A DNA stretch of 64,000 nucleotides from DATFDN01 sp963762525 (GCA_963762525.1 CAVXKT010000011.1:372001-436000), one strand, 5' to 3'. Counted from the stretch's first letter, positions 17,485 through 27,987 are shown. The notes: generated by a model not told the origin, from the sequence alone. Numbers and translations: made by a program.

Positions 17485-18781
17485 GTGACCCCTTGCGCCC
17501 GTCTCGGCGCCGCCATCGACCTGCTGACCGCCATCGACGCGGGGCCAGAGCGCCCGGCTGACGGGGTCGCCAACGACTTCTTTCGCAGCCGCCGCTTCAT
17601 CGGCGCGGGCGATCGACGCGCGGTGTCGGAGCGGGTCTGGCGCGTGCTGCGCGGGATGGCGACGGCTGGGTTGGTGGCTGGCGCGGGTCGGCGCCGAGCC
17701 GACGCCGCGACTATTGGTCGGCGCCTCGCTGCTGACCGAGGCCCGGGCGCTGGCGGAGGTCGCCCGGGCGTTCTCGGGTGGCCGGTTCGCCCCGGCCGCG
17801 CTTTCGGCGGGTGAGCATGCCGCGTTGGCCGGCATCGAGGGCCATACGCTCGAACACCCCGAAATGCCCGGCCCGGTGCGGCTTGAATTGCCGGATTGGA
17901 TCGCCGTCCGGCTGGCGGCCCGGTTCGGTGCCGCGCTGCCTGCCGAAGCCGCGGCGCTGACGGCGCCGGCGCCGCTCGATCTGCGCGCGAACCTGCTGAA
18001 AACCACCCGCAACGCCGCCCGCGCGGCGCTTAAGGCCGAGGGCATCGACGCCACCCCGACGCCGCTCTCGCCTTGGGGATTGCGGATCGCCGCCCGCCGC
18101 TCGGTCAGCACCGGACCGGCCTTCCAATCGGGTCTGGTCGAGATCCAGGACGAGGGGAGCCAGATCGTCGCGGCGCTGGCCGACGCCCGTCCCGGCCTGC
18201 GGGTCGCCGACCTGTGCGCCGGCGCCGGCGGCAAGACGTTGGCGATGGCGATGACGATGCAAAACCGCGGCTTCCTGCTCGCCTGCGACGTCTCCGCTAA
18301 GCGGCTGGAAGCCGCCACACGAAGGCTGCGGCGCGCCGGCGTGTCGAACGTGGAGCGCCACCTGATCGCGCCCGGCGACAAGCTGCTCAAGCGCCGTGCC
18401 GGCGGGTTCGACCGCGTGCTGGTGGACGCGCCCTGCACCGGAACCGGAACCTGGCGCCGCAATCCTGACGCAAGGCTGCGGTTGACCGAGCAAGACCTGG
18501 AAGAGCTGCGGGCGAAGCAGGCGGCGATCCTGGAAAACGGCGGCAAACTTGTTCGCGCCGGCGGTAAGCTCATCTACGCTACCTGCTCCCTGCTTCCCGA
18601 GGAGAACGAGGTCCAAGTGTCCGCCTTCCTCGCCCGGTATCCCGAATTCGTCCCGGTCCCGCCCGCGCGGGCCTGGACGCTTCCCGGAGAGGTTCCCGCC
18701 TGCGGCCAGTTCCTCGCCCTGACCCCTGCCCGACATGGCACCGACGGCTTCTTCGCCGCCGTGCTGGAGCGGCGCCCGTGA
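17485..18781 (+). CDS. RsmB/RsmF-type RNA m5C methyltransferase, one frameshift
   Basis: Starts at GTG 17485 with an NusB-like N-terminal helical region (SERVWRVLRG). The frame shifts near 17654, where one G in a GGG run looks extra, to WRRLGWWLARVGAEPTPRLL and is then open to 18781. The methyltransferase domain shows VADLCAGAGGKTLAMAM (SAM motif I), VLVDAPCTGTGTWRRNPD (motif IV, PC) and LIYATCSLLPEENE (motif VI with catalytic Cys). That pair of cysteines defines the RsmB/Nop2 family, which methylates C5 of cytosine in rRNA (C967 in 16S for RsmB). The stop overlaps the GTG of the following GNAT gene (GTGA). Confidence 0.85.
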
Positions 18782-19329
18782 TTGCGGTCCGGCGGGCCCG
18801 TCCGGGCGACGCCGCTGCCATCGGGGCCGTGCATGTGGCCGCCTGGCGCAGCACCTATCCGGGCCTCCTGCCCGGAGACTATCTCGCCGGCCTCTCGGTG
18901 GCGCGCCAGGCGGCGCACTATGAGCGGGCGATCGACCGGCGGGCGGCGGTGTTCGTCGCCACCGACACCGAGGTGCCGGGTTCTCGGCCCCGCGTCGTCG
19001 GCTTCGCGACCGCCGGCCGCACCCGGAGCGGCCGGTCCCATGAGGGCGAGATCGAGACCCTCTATGTTCTTGACGATTGGCGCGACCGCGGCCTCGGCCG
19101 CCGGCTGATCCGTGCCGCCGCCACCGAGCTGGCGGAGGTCGGCTGCCGCAGCGTCCTCGTCTGGGTGCTCCGCGAAAACCCGAGCCGCTGGTTCTATGAG
19201 CGGCTCGGCGGCCGGCTGGCGGCGGAGACCCCGATCCGCTTCGCCGGCGTCGGCGTGGTGCAGGCGGCGTTCGTCTGGGACCCGATCGAGCGCTTGCTGG
19301 AGGCGAGCGCGCCGGCAGAGGGAGACTAG
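18778..19329 (+). CDS. GNAT family N-acetyltransferase
   Basis: 183 residues from GTG 18778, overlapping the methyltransferase stop by 4 bp. It shows the GNAT fold: IAVRRARPGDAAAIGAVHVA (beta1-alpha1), IETLYVLDDWRDRGLGRRLI (motif A, acetyl-CoA pyrophosphate loop RDRGLG) and WVLRENPSRWFYERLGGRL (motif B). Cytoplasmic acyltransferase of unknown substrate. Translational coupling to an rRNA methyltransferase hints at a ribosomal or translation-related target, but that is only context. Confidence 0.85.
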   Translation: MIAVRRARPGDAAAIGAVHVAAWRSTYPGLLPGDYLAGLSVARQAAHYERAIDRRAAVFVATDTEVPGSRPRVVGFATAGRTRSGRSHEGEIETLYVLDDWRDRGLGRRLIRAAATELAEVGCRSVLVWVLRENPSRWFYERLGGRLAAETPIRFAGVGVVQAAFVWDPIERLLEASAPAEGD

Positions 19330-19715
19330 CGGAAAGGCGTCGAGGTGTTGCAACAGGATACGACCGGCTACAGACGCTTGAGCCGGATCAAGACCGCGCC
19401 GGGCGCCCGAACATCACTTTTTGTACCTGAACTTGATCGACTGTTCGTCGCGGCTCGCGCAGGCTCCCTTGGGTTCGGCTCAAGTGCGACGATCCTGGTC
19501 TCCCGACCGCTGCCCTAGGATCATTAGGCGACCGACCAATCGCCCGGCAACAGCAAGAAGATTGTCGCCGACGCTACGCGCCGTACCGTAGCCCGCAAGC
19601 GGGGCAGGTCGGCGCCCGGAGGGCGCCCGGGTGAGGGTCACACCTGCGCCACCACGCCTCCCCGGAAGCAGCGCAAAACCAAGATGCCCGCGAAAGCCGG
19701 CAATCGGGGTTCGCC
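19330..19715. other. Intergenic stretch, no confident gene
   Basis: 386 bp between the GNAT and dehydrogenase genes. A basic frame (19550-19717, containing RKQRKTKMPAKAG) runs to an ATGA overlap with the next start but has no start codon after its upstream stop, so I do not call it. GGCGCCC-GGA-GGGCGCC (about 19612-19628) is a small hairpin. I see no RNA gene. Confidence 0.4.
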
Positions 19716-20650
19716 ATGAAGCTCGCCATCATCGGTGCCGGCGCGGTCGGCCAGGCTTGCCTGCTCGCCACCGTCCTGCGCGGTCCGGCGCATGAGATCG
19801 TCATCGTCGATCGCACGCGCGAGCGGGCCGAGGGGATGGTCACAGACATCACTTACGGCGCCGTGCTCTCGCCCTCGGTCGCGCTGCGCGCTGGCGATTA
19901 TGCGGACATCGGCGGCGCCGCGCTGGTGATGCTCACCGTCGGGGTGAACGAGAAGGCGGGCGGCGCCACTGATCGCAGCGACAAGGAGGGCCGGCTCAAG
20001 CTGCTGGCCGAAAAACGCCGAGATCTTCCGCGACCTCATGCCGCGCATCGCCAATGCCGCGCCCGATGCGCTGCTGCTGGTGGTGACCGATCCGCCGGAC
20101 GCGCTCGCCGATATCGCGCGCCGGGCCGCGCCAGGACTGAAAGTGCTCTCCACCGGCACCTTCCTCGACAGCCTGCGCTTCCGGGTCCACCTCGCCCGCA
20201 AGCTCGACGTCAACCCGCGCGCGGTGGAGGCGCAGGTGCTCGGCGAGCACGGAACGTCGTCGGTCTTTCTCTGGTCCTCGGCGCGCGTCGGCGGGCTGCT
20301 CGGCTCCTCGATGCGCTCGGAGGCCGGGAGCCGGACAAGCTGCGCCAGCAGGTGGAGAAAGAGGTGCGCGAGGCCAACATCACCATCATCGAGGGCACCG
20401 GCGCGAGCCAGCTCGGCATCGGCATGGTCTGCGCGCGAATCGCCGAGACCGTCGGACGCGACGAGCATGCGGTGCTGCCGATCGGCAGCTTCAGTGCCGA
20501 CTACGGCGTTACCCTGTCGCTGCCTTCGGTGCTCGGCCGCAGCCGGCATGCTGCGCGTGCTGAAGCCGGAGATGACCGGGCAGGAGCAGGCCGATCTGCA
20601 AGCGAAGCGCCGAGCAAATCCGCGAGGCGTTGGAGAAGGCCGCTCAGTGA
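19716..20650 (+). CDS. L-lactate/malate dehydrogenase family protein, several frameshifts
   Basis: Begins MKLAIIGAGAVGQACLLATV (NAD-binding GAGAVGQ), followed by IVIVDRTRERAEGMVTDI. After a shift near 20020 the frame reads ALLLVVTDPPDALADIARRA, LSTGTFLDSLRFRVHLARKL and AQVLGEHGTSSVFLWSSARV, with the catalytic His of LGEHG. Further shifts near 20310, 20545 and 20600 lead through VEKEVREANITIIEGTGASQ and LPSVLGR to SAEQIREALEKA and the stop at 20650. About 310 residues, standard for LDH/MDH. The substrate-loop residues are not clean enough to choose lactate or malate. The stop overlaps the GTG of the next gene. Confidence 0.75.
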
Positions 20651-21035
20651 AGCGCCTCGCCTCGCTGGTGCTGGCGGCGGTTCTGCGGCGCGTGCGCCGC
20701 ACCCGGCCCGCCGCCATCTGCCCGGGCCGTATGACGGGACCTATGTCGGCAGCACCCGTCTGGTCGGCTTCAGCTCGCCCGACTGGCACTGTTACTGGGA
20801 TGCGCCGCCGATCACGGTTGTCGGCGGCCGGTTTTCCGCCGACATCGACGGCGCGCCGATGACGGTGCGCATCGCGCGCGACGGCAGCTTCGATCACTAC
20901 GCCGCGCGGCCCGTCTATGCGCAGACGAAGTACGAAACGCCGGTCCACATCTTCGGCCGCATCGCCGGCGGCGTGATGGACGCCACGGTCCATCAGCCGC
21001 GCTGCATGTTCAAGCTGGATCTGGCGCGGCGCTAG
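20646..21035 (+). CDS. Small secreted (probable lipo-) protein, frameshifted at the N-terminus
   Basis: GTG 20646 gives VKRLASLVLAAVL, a signal-peptide core; in the adjacent frame the next residues are GACAAPGP, a lipobox with Cys. After a second shift near 20735 the mature part is open to 21035: YDGTYVGSTRLVGFSSPDWH, ITVVGGRFSADIDGAPMTVR, VHIFGRIAGGVMDATV and a terminal LDLARR. The beta-rich pattern resembles small periplasmic lipoproteins of unknown function. It overlaps the dehydrogenase stop and ends 4 bp into the PPDK regulator gene on the other strand. Confidence 0.5.
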   Translation, partial: SEAPRLAGAGGGSAARAPHPARRHLPGPYDGTYVGSTRLVGFSSPDWHCYWDAPPITVVGGRFSADIDGAPMTVRIARDGSFDHYAARPVYAQTKYETPVHIFGRIAGGVMDATVHQPRCMFKLDLARR

Positions 21036-21895
21036 AGGGCAGTCTTCCGCCGACGCTCGTGCCACGCCTCCATCAATTGCAGAACCGTCGCCGCCGTCTC
21101 CTCGATGGAGCGGCGGGTGACGTCGATCACCGGCCAGCCCCGACGATTGCAGAGACGCCGCGCCCAAAGCAACTCGCCCTTCACCGCCTCCTCGTCGACA
21201 TAGTCGGTGCTGTTCTGGCGGACCACGGCCTGGTTGCCGCCGCCGGCTGGCGATCAGCCGCAGGCGGTGGCGGCGAATTTCGATCAGCGCCGCCGCTTCC
21301 AGCGTCAGGCCGATCGCCGGGACGCCGACCGCCGCCAGCGCATGCCGGCTCCGGCAAGCCCGGCACCAGCGGAATGTTGGCCGCCTTGACACCGCGATTG
21401 GCGAGATAGAAGCAGGTCGGCGTCTTGGAGCTGCGCGAGACGCCGACCAGCAGCACGTCGGCCTCCGCGAGCCCCGCCTGGGCCTGGCCGTCATCATGCG
21501 CGAGCACGTAGTGCATGGCATCGATCCGCTGGAAATAGTCAGCGTTCAGCACGTATTGTCGGCCCGGCCGTGCCGTCGCCTGCTCGCCGACATAATCCTG
21601 CAGCAGGTTCATCACCGGATCGAGCACGTTGACGATCGGCACCCGACGACGCTGGCAGGTCGTCTCCAGATCGGCGCGCAACCCGCGGTCGATCAGCGTC
21701 GAGAGGACCGGACCCGGTTCGGCCTCGATGCCCTCCAGCACGCGATGGAGCTGGAAACCGGGTGCGGATCAGGCTCCAGCGATGGTGGACCATGTGGACA
21801 TGCTCGAACTGCACCGTGGTCGCGCGGGCGATCGCGTTCAGCGTCTCGCCGGTGGCGTCGGAGACCAAATGCAGGTTCATTCGATCGCGGGGCAT
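21032..21895 (-). CDS. ppsR: Pyruvate,phosphate dikinase / PEP synthase regulatory protein (DUF299), frameshifted
   Basis: Start at ATG 21895 (or 21880): MNLHLVSDATGETLNAIARA is the highly conserved N-terminus of bifunctional serine/threonine kinase-phosphorylases that control PPDK or PEP synthase. After shifts the frame gives VPIVNVLDPVMNLLQDYVGE, LLVGVSRSSKTPTCFYLANR (the P-loop-like GVSR.SKTP), GVPAIGLTLEAAALIEIRRH and VDVTRRSIEETAATVLQLME-type sequence. At least three frame changes. In alphaproteobacteria this gene commonly lies divergent from hemE, as here. It acts on a conserved Thr of the dikinase in response to ADP and Pi. Confidence 0.82.
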
Positions 21896-21979
21896 GGCCC
21901 AGCATGGGACGGGGCCGTTGCCGGGCAAGCGAGCCGCTGCTAGCCGTTGCGGGTTCCGTCAAGTCGGGAGAGAAACGTC

Positions 21980-22409
21980 ATGAACAATCATGCGCGGGCC
22001 GCCGTATTCGCCGGCGGGATGGCCTTCACTGCCGCGCCGGCCATGGCGCAGGACCTGAAGGCGAGCATCGAGCAGGCCACCCACACGTTCGAGGCGAACT
22101 TCAATCGAGGCGACGCGCACGCCCTGGCGGAGCTTTATACACCGGAAGCCACCATCCTGCCGCCCGGTGCCGAGGCGATCACCGGGCGGGAAGGCATTCA
22201 AGGCTTTTGGGAAAAAGCCGGTCAGCAAATGAAAAAACTGCGGCTGCGCCCGATCAGCGTGGTCGGCCTTGGTCCGACCGCCGCCCGCGAAATCGGCAGC
22301 TTTTCCGGGGATGGCCAACGGTAAGCCGGTCGCGGGCAAATACGTCGGGATTTGGCGCCGCGAGGGCCGCGCCTGGAAGCTCGATACCGACATCTGGAAC
22401 GAGAATTGA
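21980..22409 (+). CDS. SnoaL-like/DUF4440 (NTF2-fold) exported protein, one frameshift
   Basis: ATG 21980 after GGGAGAG. A signal peptide (MNNHARAAVFAGGMAFTAAP, cleavage after AMA) precedes an NTF2-like domain: SIEQATHTFEANFNRGDAHA, LAELYTPEATILPPGAEAIT, GREGIQGFWEKA. Near 22310 the frame shifts and continues GKPVAGKYVGIWRREGRAWK to the stop at 22409. The total of about 142 residues is typical of DUF4440. The role is unknown; the fold is used for ligand-binding and some isomerases. It sits between the PPDK regulator and hemE, a place where an extra gene is unusual. Confidence 0.72.
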
Positions 22410-22695
22410 ATCGTTGATCCCGGGGAAAACGGGGATAATGCCGCACCGGCTCGCGCAAATGTGAGAAACCCGGGGGAAACTCACACCAACGCGAGCGAGG
22501 GGGATGAAACCGGCATGCCCCGCGGCGGATGCGAGCAACCGTGATTGCCCTCCGATTCCGGTTCGCTGCCGAGAGATCCTGCTGTGGATGGTCTTGGGCT
22601 TTGCGCCGCGACAGCAGGTACCCCGTTGTCCCCGGGGCTCATCTACCCCTCCTTTCAGAGTTTTTCTTTTCTCTTCTTCTCTGGTAAGCGGAGCC
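22410..22695. other. Leader/intergenic region upstream of hemE; candidate replication-origin region
   Basis: No gene is seen in these 286 bp. The stretch holds CCCGGGGAAAACGGGG, a GGGGATAA (22432 region; inverted TTATCCCC, DnaA-box-like with two mismatches), CTGTGGATGG (near 22580; inverted CCATCCACA) and a pyrimidine-rich, relatively AT-rich run just before hemE (CAGAGTTTTTCTTTTCTCTT). In several alphaproteobacteria oriC lies beside hemE. The evidence here is positional plus weak motifs. Confidence 0.25.
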
Positions 22696-23736
22696 ATGGC
22701 GAGTTCCGGGCTGCTGCGCGCGTTGGCGGGAGAAGCGGTATGGCCGCCGCCGGTGTGGCTCATGAGGCAGGCGGGCCGGTATCTGCCGGAGTATCAGGAG
22801 TGTGCGGGCTAAGGCGGGTGACTTTCTCTCCCTCGCCACCACGCCGGAGTTGGCAGCTGGGTGACGCTCCAACCGGTACGCCGGTTCGGCTTCGACGCGC
22901 GCGATCCTGTTCAGCGACATCCTGATCCTGCCGTGGGCGCTGGGCCACGGGTTGGACTACAAGGAGGGCGAGGGGCCGGTGCTGCCGAAGCTGGTGACGC
23001 AAGCGGCCTGGCGGCGCTCCATCCGGCGCGGCTTGGGCGCTGCCATCGCCCCGGTGCTGGAGACGGTGCGCCGGGCGCGCGCCGGGATCGCGGCCGAAGG
23101 CCTTCGGACGGCGCTGATCGGCTTTGCGGGGGCGCCGTTTACCGTTGCGTGCTACATGATCGAAGGCGGCGGCTCGAAAGACTTCGCCGCGACGCGACGG
23201 ATGGCCTATCGCGATCCGGCGCTGTTCGGGGCGCTTATCGAACTGCTGACCCGGCAACCATCGAATACCTGGTGGCACAGGCCGAGGCGGGAGCCGAGGT
23301 GCTGATGCTCTTCGATTCCTGGGCCGGCGTGCTGGCGCCATCGCTGTTCCGCGTATCGTCATCGCTCCCGCAGCCCGGATCGGGGCGGCGTTGAGGGCGC
23401 GAGTAGCCGGACGATTCCGCTAATCGGCTTCCCTCGCCTCGCCGGTTCGATGCTGGGCGCCTATGCCGACCGAGAGCGGGGTGGATTGCGTCGGGATGGA
23501 TACCGTGACCGACCCCGGCCGGGCCGGCAACGACGTGCCGGCGGGCTGTCGCTTTGCAAGGCAATCTCGATCCGGTGGCCCTGCTGGCCGGCGGCGCGGC
23601 GCTGCACGCGGAGACCGCGGCCATCCTGGCCGCCATGCGAGGTCGTCCGTTCGTGTTCAATCTCGGTCACGGCGTACTGCCGGAGACCGCACCCGAGCAC
23701 GTCGCAGAGCTGGTGGAGCAGGTGCGTGCCGGCTGA
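22696..23736 (+). CDS. hemE: Uroporphyrinogen decarboxylase, multiply frameshifted
   Basis: ATG 22696: GEAVWPPPVWLMRQAGRYLP then EYQE is the conserved HemE N-terminus, with the substrate-binding Arg of RQAGRYLPEY. Later segments in other frames read AILFSDILILPWALGHGLDY, FAGAPFTVACYMIEGGGSKD, LVAQAEAGAEVLMLFDSWAG, and, closing the gene, LQGNLDPVALLAGGAALHAE and FVFNLGHGVLPETAPEHVAE with a stop at 23736. All family blocks are present and collinear, but at least five frame changes interrupt them. Because HemE is needed for heme and the rest of the operon is intact, sequence error is likelier than decay. It catalyses uroporphyrinogen III to coproporphyrinogen III. The stop overlaps the hemH GTG. 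Confidence 0.88.
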
Positions 23737-24790
23737 GCGGCCGCGGCCACGTGTGGCCGTGGTGCTGTTCAACCTGGGCGGTCCGGACGATCCGGCCGCG
23801 ATCCGTCCGTTTCTGCTGAACCTGTTCCGTGATCCGGCAATTTTGCGCGTGCCCTTCTTCCTGCGTCCATTCCTCGCCCGGATGATCGCGCGCGCAAGGC
23901 TGAAACCGGCGCGGGCCGCCTATGCGTTGCTCGGCGGGCGCTCGCCTCTGCTGGACCTCACGCGCCAGCAGGCGGCCGCCCTGGAAAGAGCGCTCTCGGA
24001 ATGGGAGACGCGGTGTTTCATCGCCATGCGCTATTGGAAGCCGTTCAGTTACGAAACGGCGTGCGAGGTACAGGCGTTCGCGCCGGACGAGGTCATCCTG
24101 CTGCCGCTCTATCCGCAGTCCTCCACCACGACCACTGCAAGTTCGCTGCACGCCTGGCGCGAGGCGGCGGCACGCGCGGGTCTGGTGGCGCCGGTCACGA
24201 CGCTCTGCTGCTGGCCGGACGACGCCGCCTATGCCGCCGCTACCGCCGCGCTGGTCCGTCGAGCCTGGCGGAACGCCGCCTCCGAGCTTGGCGAGACGCC
24301 GTTGCGCCTGCTGTTCTCCGCCCACGGGCTGCCGGAAGCCATCATTCGCGCGGGCGATCCTTATGCGTGGCAGGTCGCGCGCACGGCGCGCGCCGTGCTC
24401 GCCGCCTTCGGGCCGGGTGCTCCGGCGGACTGGACCATCTGCTACCAGTCCCGCGCGACCCCGCAAAAATGGCTGGAGCCGAGCACCGAGCAGGAGATCG
24501 CGCGGGCGGCGCGCGATAAGGTGGCAGTCGTGGTCGTGCCGATCGCCTTCGTCTCCGAGCATAGCGAGACGCTGGTGGAGCTCGATGTCGACTACCGCGA
24601 GCAGGCGCACCGTTTGGGCATTCCGGGCTACTTCCGCGTTCCCGCGCAGAACGCCGACCCGGCCTTCATCGATGCGCTCGCAGAGCTGGTTCGCCGCGCC
24701 GGGGCAGCCGGTCCGGGCCTGTGCAGCCACCGGGGCGGCCGCATCTGCCCGGCGGACCTGCGAGGTTGCCCGTTCATGGTTCGCGCTTGA
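23726..24790 (+). CDS. hemH: Ferrochelatase
   Basis: Intact 354-residue protein. GTG 23726 overlaps the hemE stop by 11 bp. Motifs: VAVVLFNLGGPDDPAAIRPF, RDPAILRVPFFLRPFLA, YALLGGRSPLL, AMRYWKPFSYE, EVILLPLYPQSSTTTTASSL, LLFSAHGLPEAIIRAGDPY (metal/proton His), WTICYQSRATPQKWLEPST and VPIAFVSEHSETLVELDVDY (second conserved His and Glu). It inserts ferrous iron into protoporphyrin IX, the last step of heme synthesis. The C-terminus has a Cys-containing tail (CSHRGGRICPADLRGCPF), which could hold a [2Fe-2S] cluster as in some bacterial ferrochelatases. Confidence 0.93.
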   Translation: MPAERPRPRVAVVLFNLGGPDDPAAIRPFLLNLFRDPAILRVPFFLRPFLARMIARARLKPARAAYALLGGRSPLLDLTRQQAAALERALSEWETRCFIAMRYWKPFSYETACEVQAFAPDEVILLPLYPQSSTTTTASSLHAWREAAARAGLVAPVTTLCCWPDDAAYAAATAALVRRAWRNAASELGETPLRLLFSAHGLPEAIIRAGDPYAWQVARTARAVLAAFGPGAPADWTICYQSRATPQKWLEPSTEQEIARAARDKVAVVVVPIAFVSEHSETLVELDVDYREQAHRLGIPGYFRVPAQNADPAFIDALAELVRRAGAAGPGLCSHRGGRICPADLRGCPFMVRA

Positions 24791-24822
24791 CCGACCGTCA
24801 TTGAATATCCATCGCACCATGA

Positions 24823-25055
24823 TTGTCTAGCGTAAGCAAATGGGGAAACAGCCTCGGGGTTCGGATTCCGGAGGATGTCGCAGCCCGAGCCTCATCTTGG
24901 CTTCCGGTTTGGCGGTCCCGGGCGAAGTACTGATTTCACATCTGCGCAGCATCGATACCCTGGCCCGGCCCATGGTTTATGCGGGAGCCGTTCCCTTCGA
25001 GGTATTGCAAGAGGCCCGAGACCGGCTCGCGCCGCTGTTGGGCATCGAACAGTGA
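24823..25055 (+). pseudogene. Remnant of a MazEF/PemIK-type toxin-antitoxin module
   Basis: From a TTG at 24823 the frame reads SSVSKWGNSLGVRIPEDVAA, the N-terminal AbrB/MazE antitoxin signature (KWGNSLGVRIP), but it loses similarity after about 25 residues and stops near 24930. In another frame, AVPGEVLISHLRSIDTLARP and then VLQEARDRLAPLLGIEQ (to 25055) match the C-terminal third of MazF/PemK-like toxins. The antitoxin C-terminus and most of the toxin are missing, consistent with an internal deletion joining the two ends. It lies between hemH and the HAD gene, inside a heme operon. The stop overlaps the GTG of the HAD gene. Confidence 0.55.
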
Positions 25056-25728
25056 CCGCCTTGGCGCCTGGTCATTTTCGACTGCGACGGGGTATTGATC
25101 GACAGCGAGCCGGTTTGTAACCGAGTCGTGGCGGAGGTGCTCACCGAGCCTCGGCTGGCCCATGAGCGCCGAGACTTGCGAGCGGCAGTTCACGGGCATG
25201 TCGTTCTACGACATGCACCCGATCGTCGAGGAGCGACTTGGATGTGCGTTGCCGCCGGCTTGGGTGAATGACCTCACCGCGCTCGTCGCGAGAGTGATGG
25301 CGGTGGAGGCGGTGGTCGTTCCGGGCGCCGAGGACGCAATCCGCGCGGTGATCGAACTGGGTCTCGATTGGCGGGTCGCGTCCAACTCATCGCATCAGGA
25401 GATGGCGGCCAAATTCGAATGTACGGGCCTGGCCCGGCTTGTTGCCGGGCGTCTGCATAGCTCTGAGGATGCGATCGCCGAGGGCGGTCGCGGCAAACCG
25501 GCGCCCGATGTGTTCCTGCGCGCCGCGCGTTCGGCCGGGATGGAGCCGGCGGCGTGCGTGGTCATCGAGGACTCGGTGCACGGCGCACGGGCCGCGGCCG
25601 CTGCCGGGATGGGCTGTCTCGGGTTCTGTCCCGATGGCGGCGATGGCGCCGCGTTGGCAGCCGCGGGCGCCATCCTGTTCCACAACCTGCGCGAACTTCC
25701 GGCGCTGCTGCGGGCGCGCCTCGGATGA
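25052..25728 (+). CDS. HAD superfamily phosphatase (beta-phosphoglucomutase-like), two frameshifts near the N-terminus
   Basis: GTG 25052, then after one extra G near 25064 LVIFDCDGVLIDSEPVCNRV (HAD motif I, DxDGVxxDSE). A second shift near 25150 leads to PMSAETCERQFTGMSFYDMH, and the frame is then open to 25728: WRVASNSSHQEMAAKF (motif II, Ser), GGRGKPAPDVFLRAARSAGM (motif III, Lys) and CVVIEDSVHGARAAAAAGM (motif IV, ED). Mg-dependent phosphatase or mutase of the beta-PGM group, substrate unknown. Its stop overlaps the hemJ ATG (ATGA), so it is transcribed and translated with the heme genes. Confidence 0.82.
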
Positions 25729-26168
25729 TCCTTCTCCGCCTCTATCCCTGGATCAAGGCCTTCCATGTCATTTCACTCATCGCCTGGATGGCGGGCATGT
25801 TCTATCTGCCGCGCCTCTACGTTTATCACTGCGAGACGCGCCCCGGCTCGATCGAGAGCGAGCGGTTCAAGGTGATGGAGAGGCGGCTGCTGAAGCAGAT
25901 CGTGAACCCGGCGATGATCGCCACCTGGGCTTTCGGCATCCTGTTGGTCCTGACGCCGGGCGTGATCGACTGGTCATGGGGCTGGTGGCACGTCAAGTTC
26001 GCGGCGGTGATCGCGATGTCGGCGCTGCACGGCGAGTTCGCCCGCTGGGGCAAGGATTTCCGCCACGACCGCAACCGCCGGGGCCAGCGGTTCTATCGGA
26101 TTGCCAACGAGTTGCCCACGCTCCTGGTGATGCTGATCGTGATCATGGTGTTCGTGCGCCCATTCTGA
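25725..26168 (+). CDS. hemJ: Protoporphyrinogen IX oxidase, HemJ type
   Basis: 147 residues, four membrane helices. It opens MILLRLYPWIKAFHVISLIA, WMAGMFYLPRLYVYH; the early His and the YLPRLYVYH block are conserved in HemJ, as are WGWWHVKFAAVIAM, HGEFARWGKDFRHDRN and YRIANELPTLLVMLIVIMV. HemJ oxidises protoporphyrinogen IX to protoporphyrin IX in the inner membrane and replaces HemG/HemY in most alphaproteobacteria. Order hemE-hemH-hemJ-rho is typical of the class, but here the toxin remnant and HAD gene are inserted before hemJ. Confidence 0.92.
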   Translation: MILLRLYPWIKAFHVISLIAWMAGMFYLPRLYVYHCETRPGSIESERFKVMERRLLKQIVNPAMIATWAFGILLVLTPGVIDWSWGWWHVKFAAVIAMSALHGEFARWGKDFRHDRNRRGQRFYRIANELPTLLVMLIVIMVFVRPF

Positions 26169-26360
26169 CCTTGACGCCGAGGCGGTCCGGGGCCACGTTG
26201 ATGCTGGATCGACGGCGGCGTTAGGGTTATGAGGGTCGCCGAAGGGCTGCTGACCCTCCCACCCTCCCGGGCGGTATCCAACCGCCGGCCCTCCGGGCTT
26301 CCCGATTCGACGATCCGATCCGCCACTTCCTTCCAAAAAAAGACCGCCGAGGCGTCCCCG

Positions 26361-27635
<1,275 letters not shown>

Positions 27636-27644
27636 CGGGAGCGT

Positions 27645-27667
27645 CCCGGCGCCGCTTCGGCGCCGGG
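27645..27667. terminator. Hairpin terminator after rho
   Basis: CCCGGCGCC (27645-27653), loop GCTTC, GGCGCCGGG (27659-27667): a perfect 9-bp stem, 10 bp after the rho stop and before the minus-strand DUF1328 stop at 27682. It can serve both convergent genes. No strong T run follows. Confidence 0.55.
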
Positions 27668-27681
27668 GCTTCCGGGTTCCG

Positions 27682-27852
27682 TTAGATCCGTCTTCCCGCC
27701 GCGATCCCCATCACCAGGAAGATCACGAAGATCACCAGGAAGATGAAGAACAGGATCTTGGCGATTCCCGCCGCGGTGGCCGCGATGCCGCCAAACCCGA
27801 AGATCGCGGCAACGATGGCGATGAGAAAGAAGATCGCCGCCCATTTCAGCAT
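27682..27852 (-). CDS. DUF1328 (YtjA-like) small membrane protein
   Basis: 56 residues from ATG 27852 (MLKWAAIFFLIAIVAAIFGF, GGIAATAAGIAKILFFIFLV, terminal MGIAAGRRI). Two hydrophobic helices linked by a Gly/Ala turn are the whole protein, matching DUF1328 in size and sequence. GGAG lies 6 bp upstream of the ATG. Members are stress-associated inner-membrane proteins of unknown function. Confidence 0.88.
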   Translation of the reverse strand: MLKWAAIFFLIAIVAAIFGFGGIAATAAGIAKILFFIFLVIFVIFLVMGIAAGRRI

Positions 27853-27987
27853 GGAGAGCTCCATTGCGAGTGTGCGTGACGGAAGCGATGCAAACCGCCA
27901 ACGGTTCGCCAGTGCACCGTCATGTGAAGCTCGATTCGCCGCTTGATCGCATCTCTACCGGGCCGTAATACGACGCGACCCGCCCGC

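Noticed and set aside
16036..18573. 845-residue minus-strand frame spanning several genes
   Set aside because: It covers the RsmB-type gene and DUF2189 gene in antisense and only its last part coincides with the ketopantoate reductase start; composition is non-coding.
19550..19715. Basic ORF (with RKQRKTKMPAKAG) overlapping the dehydrogenase ATG
   Set aside because: No ATG, GTG or TTG follows its upstream stop, and the residues are low-complexity. A frameshift could hide a real gene, but I cannot support it.
21496..22464. 322-residue plus-strand ORF over the PPDK regulator and SnoaL genes
   Set aside because: It is antisense to the regulator for its first half and out of frame with the signal peptide of the SnoaL-like gene.
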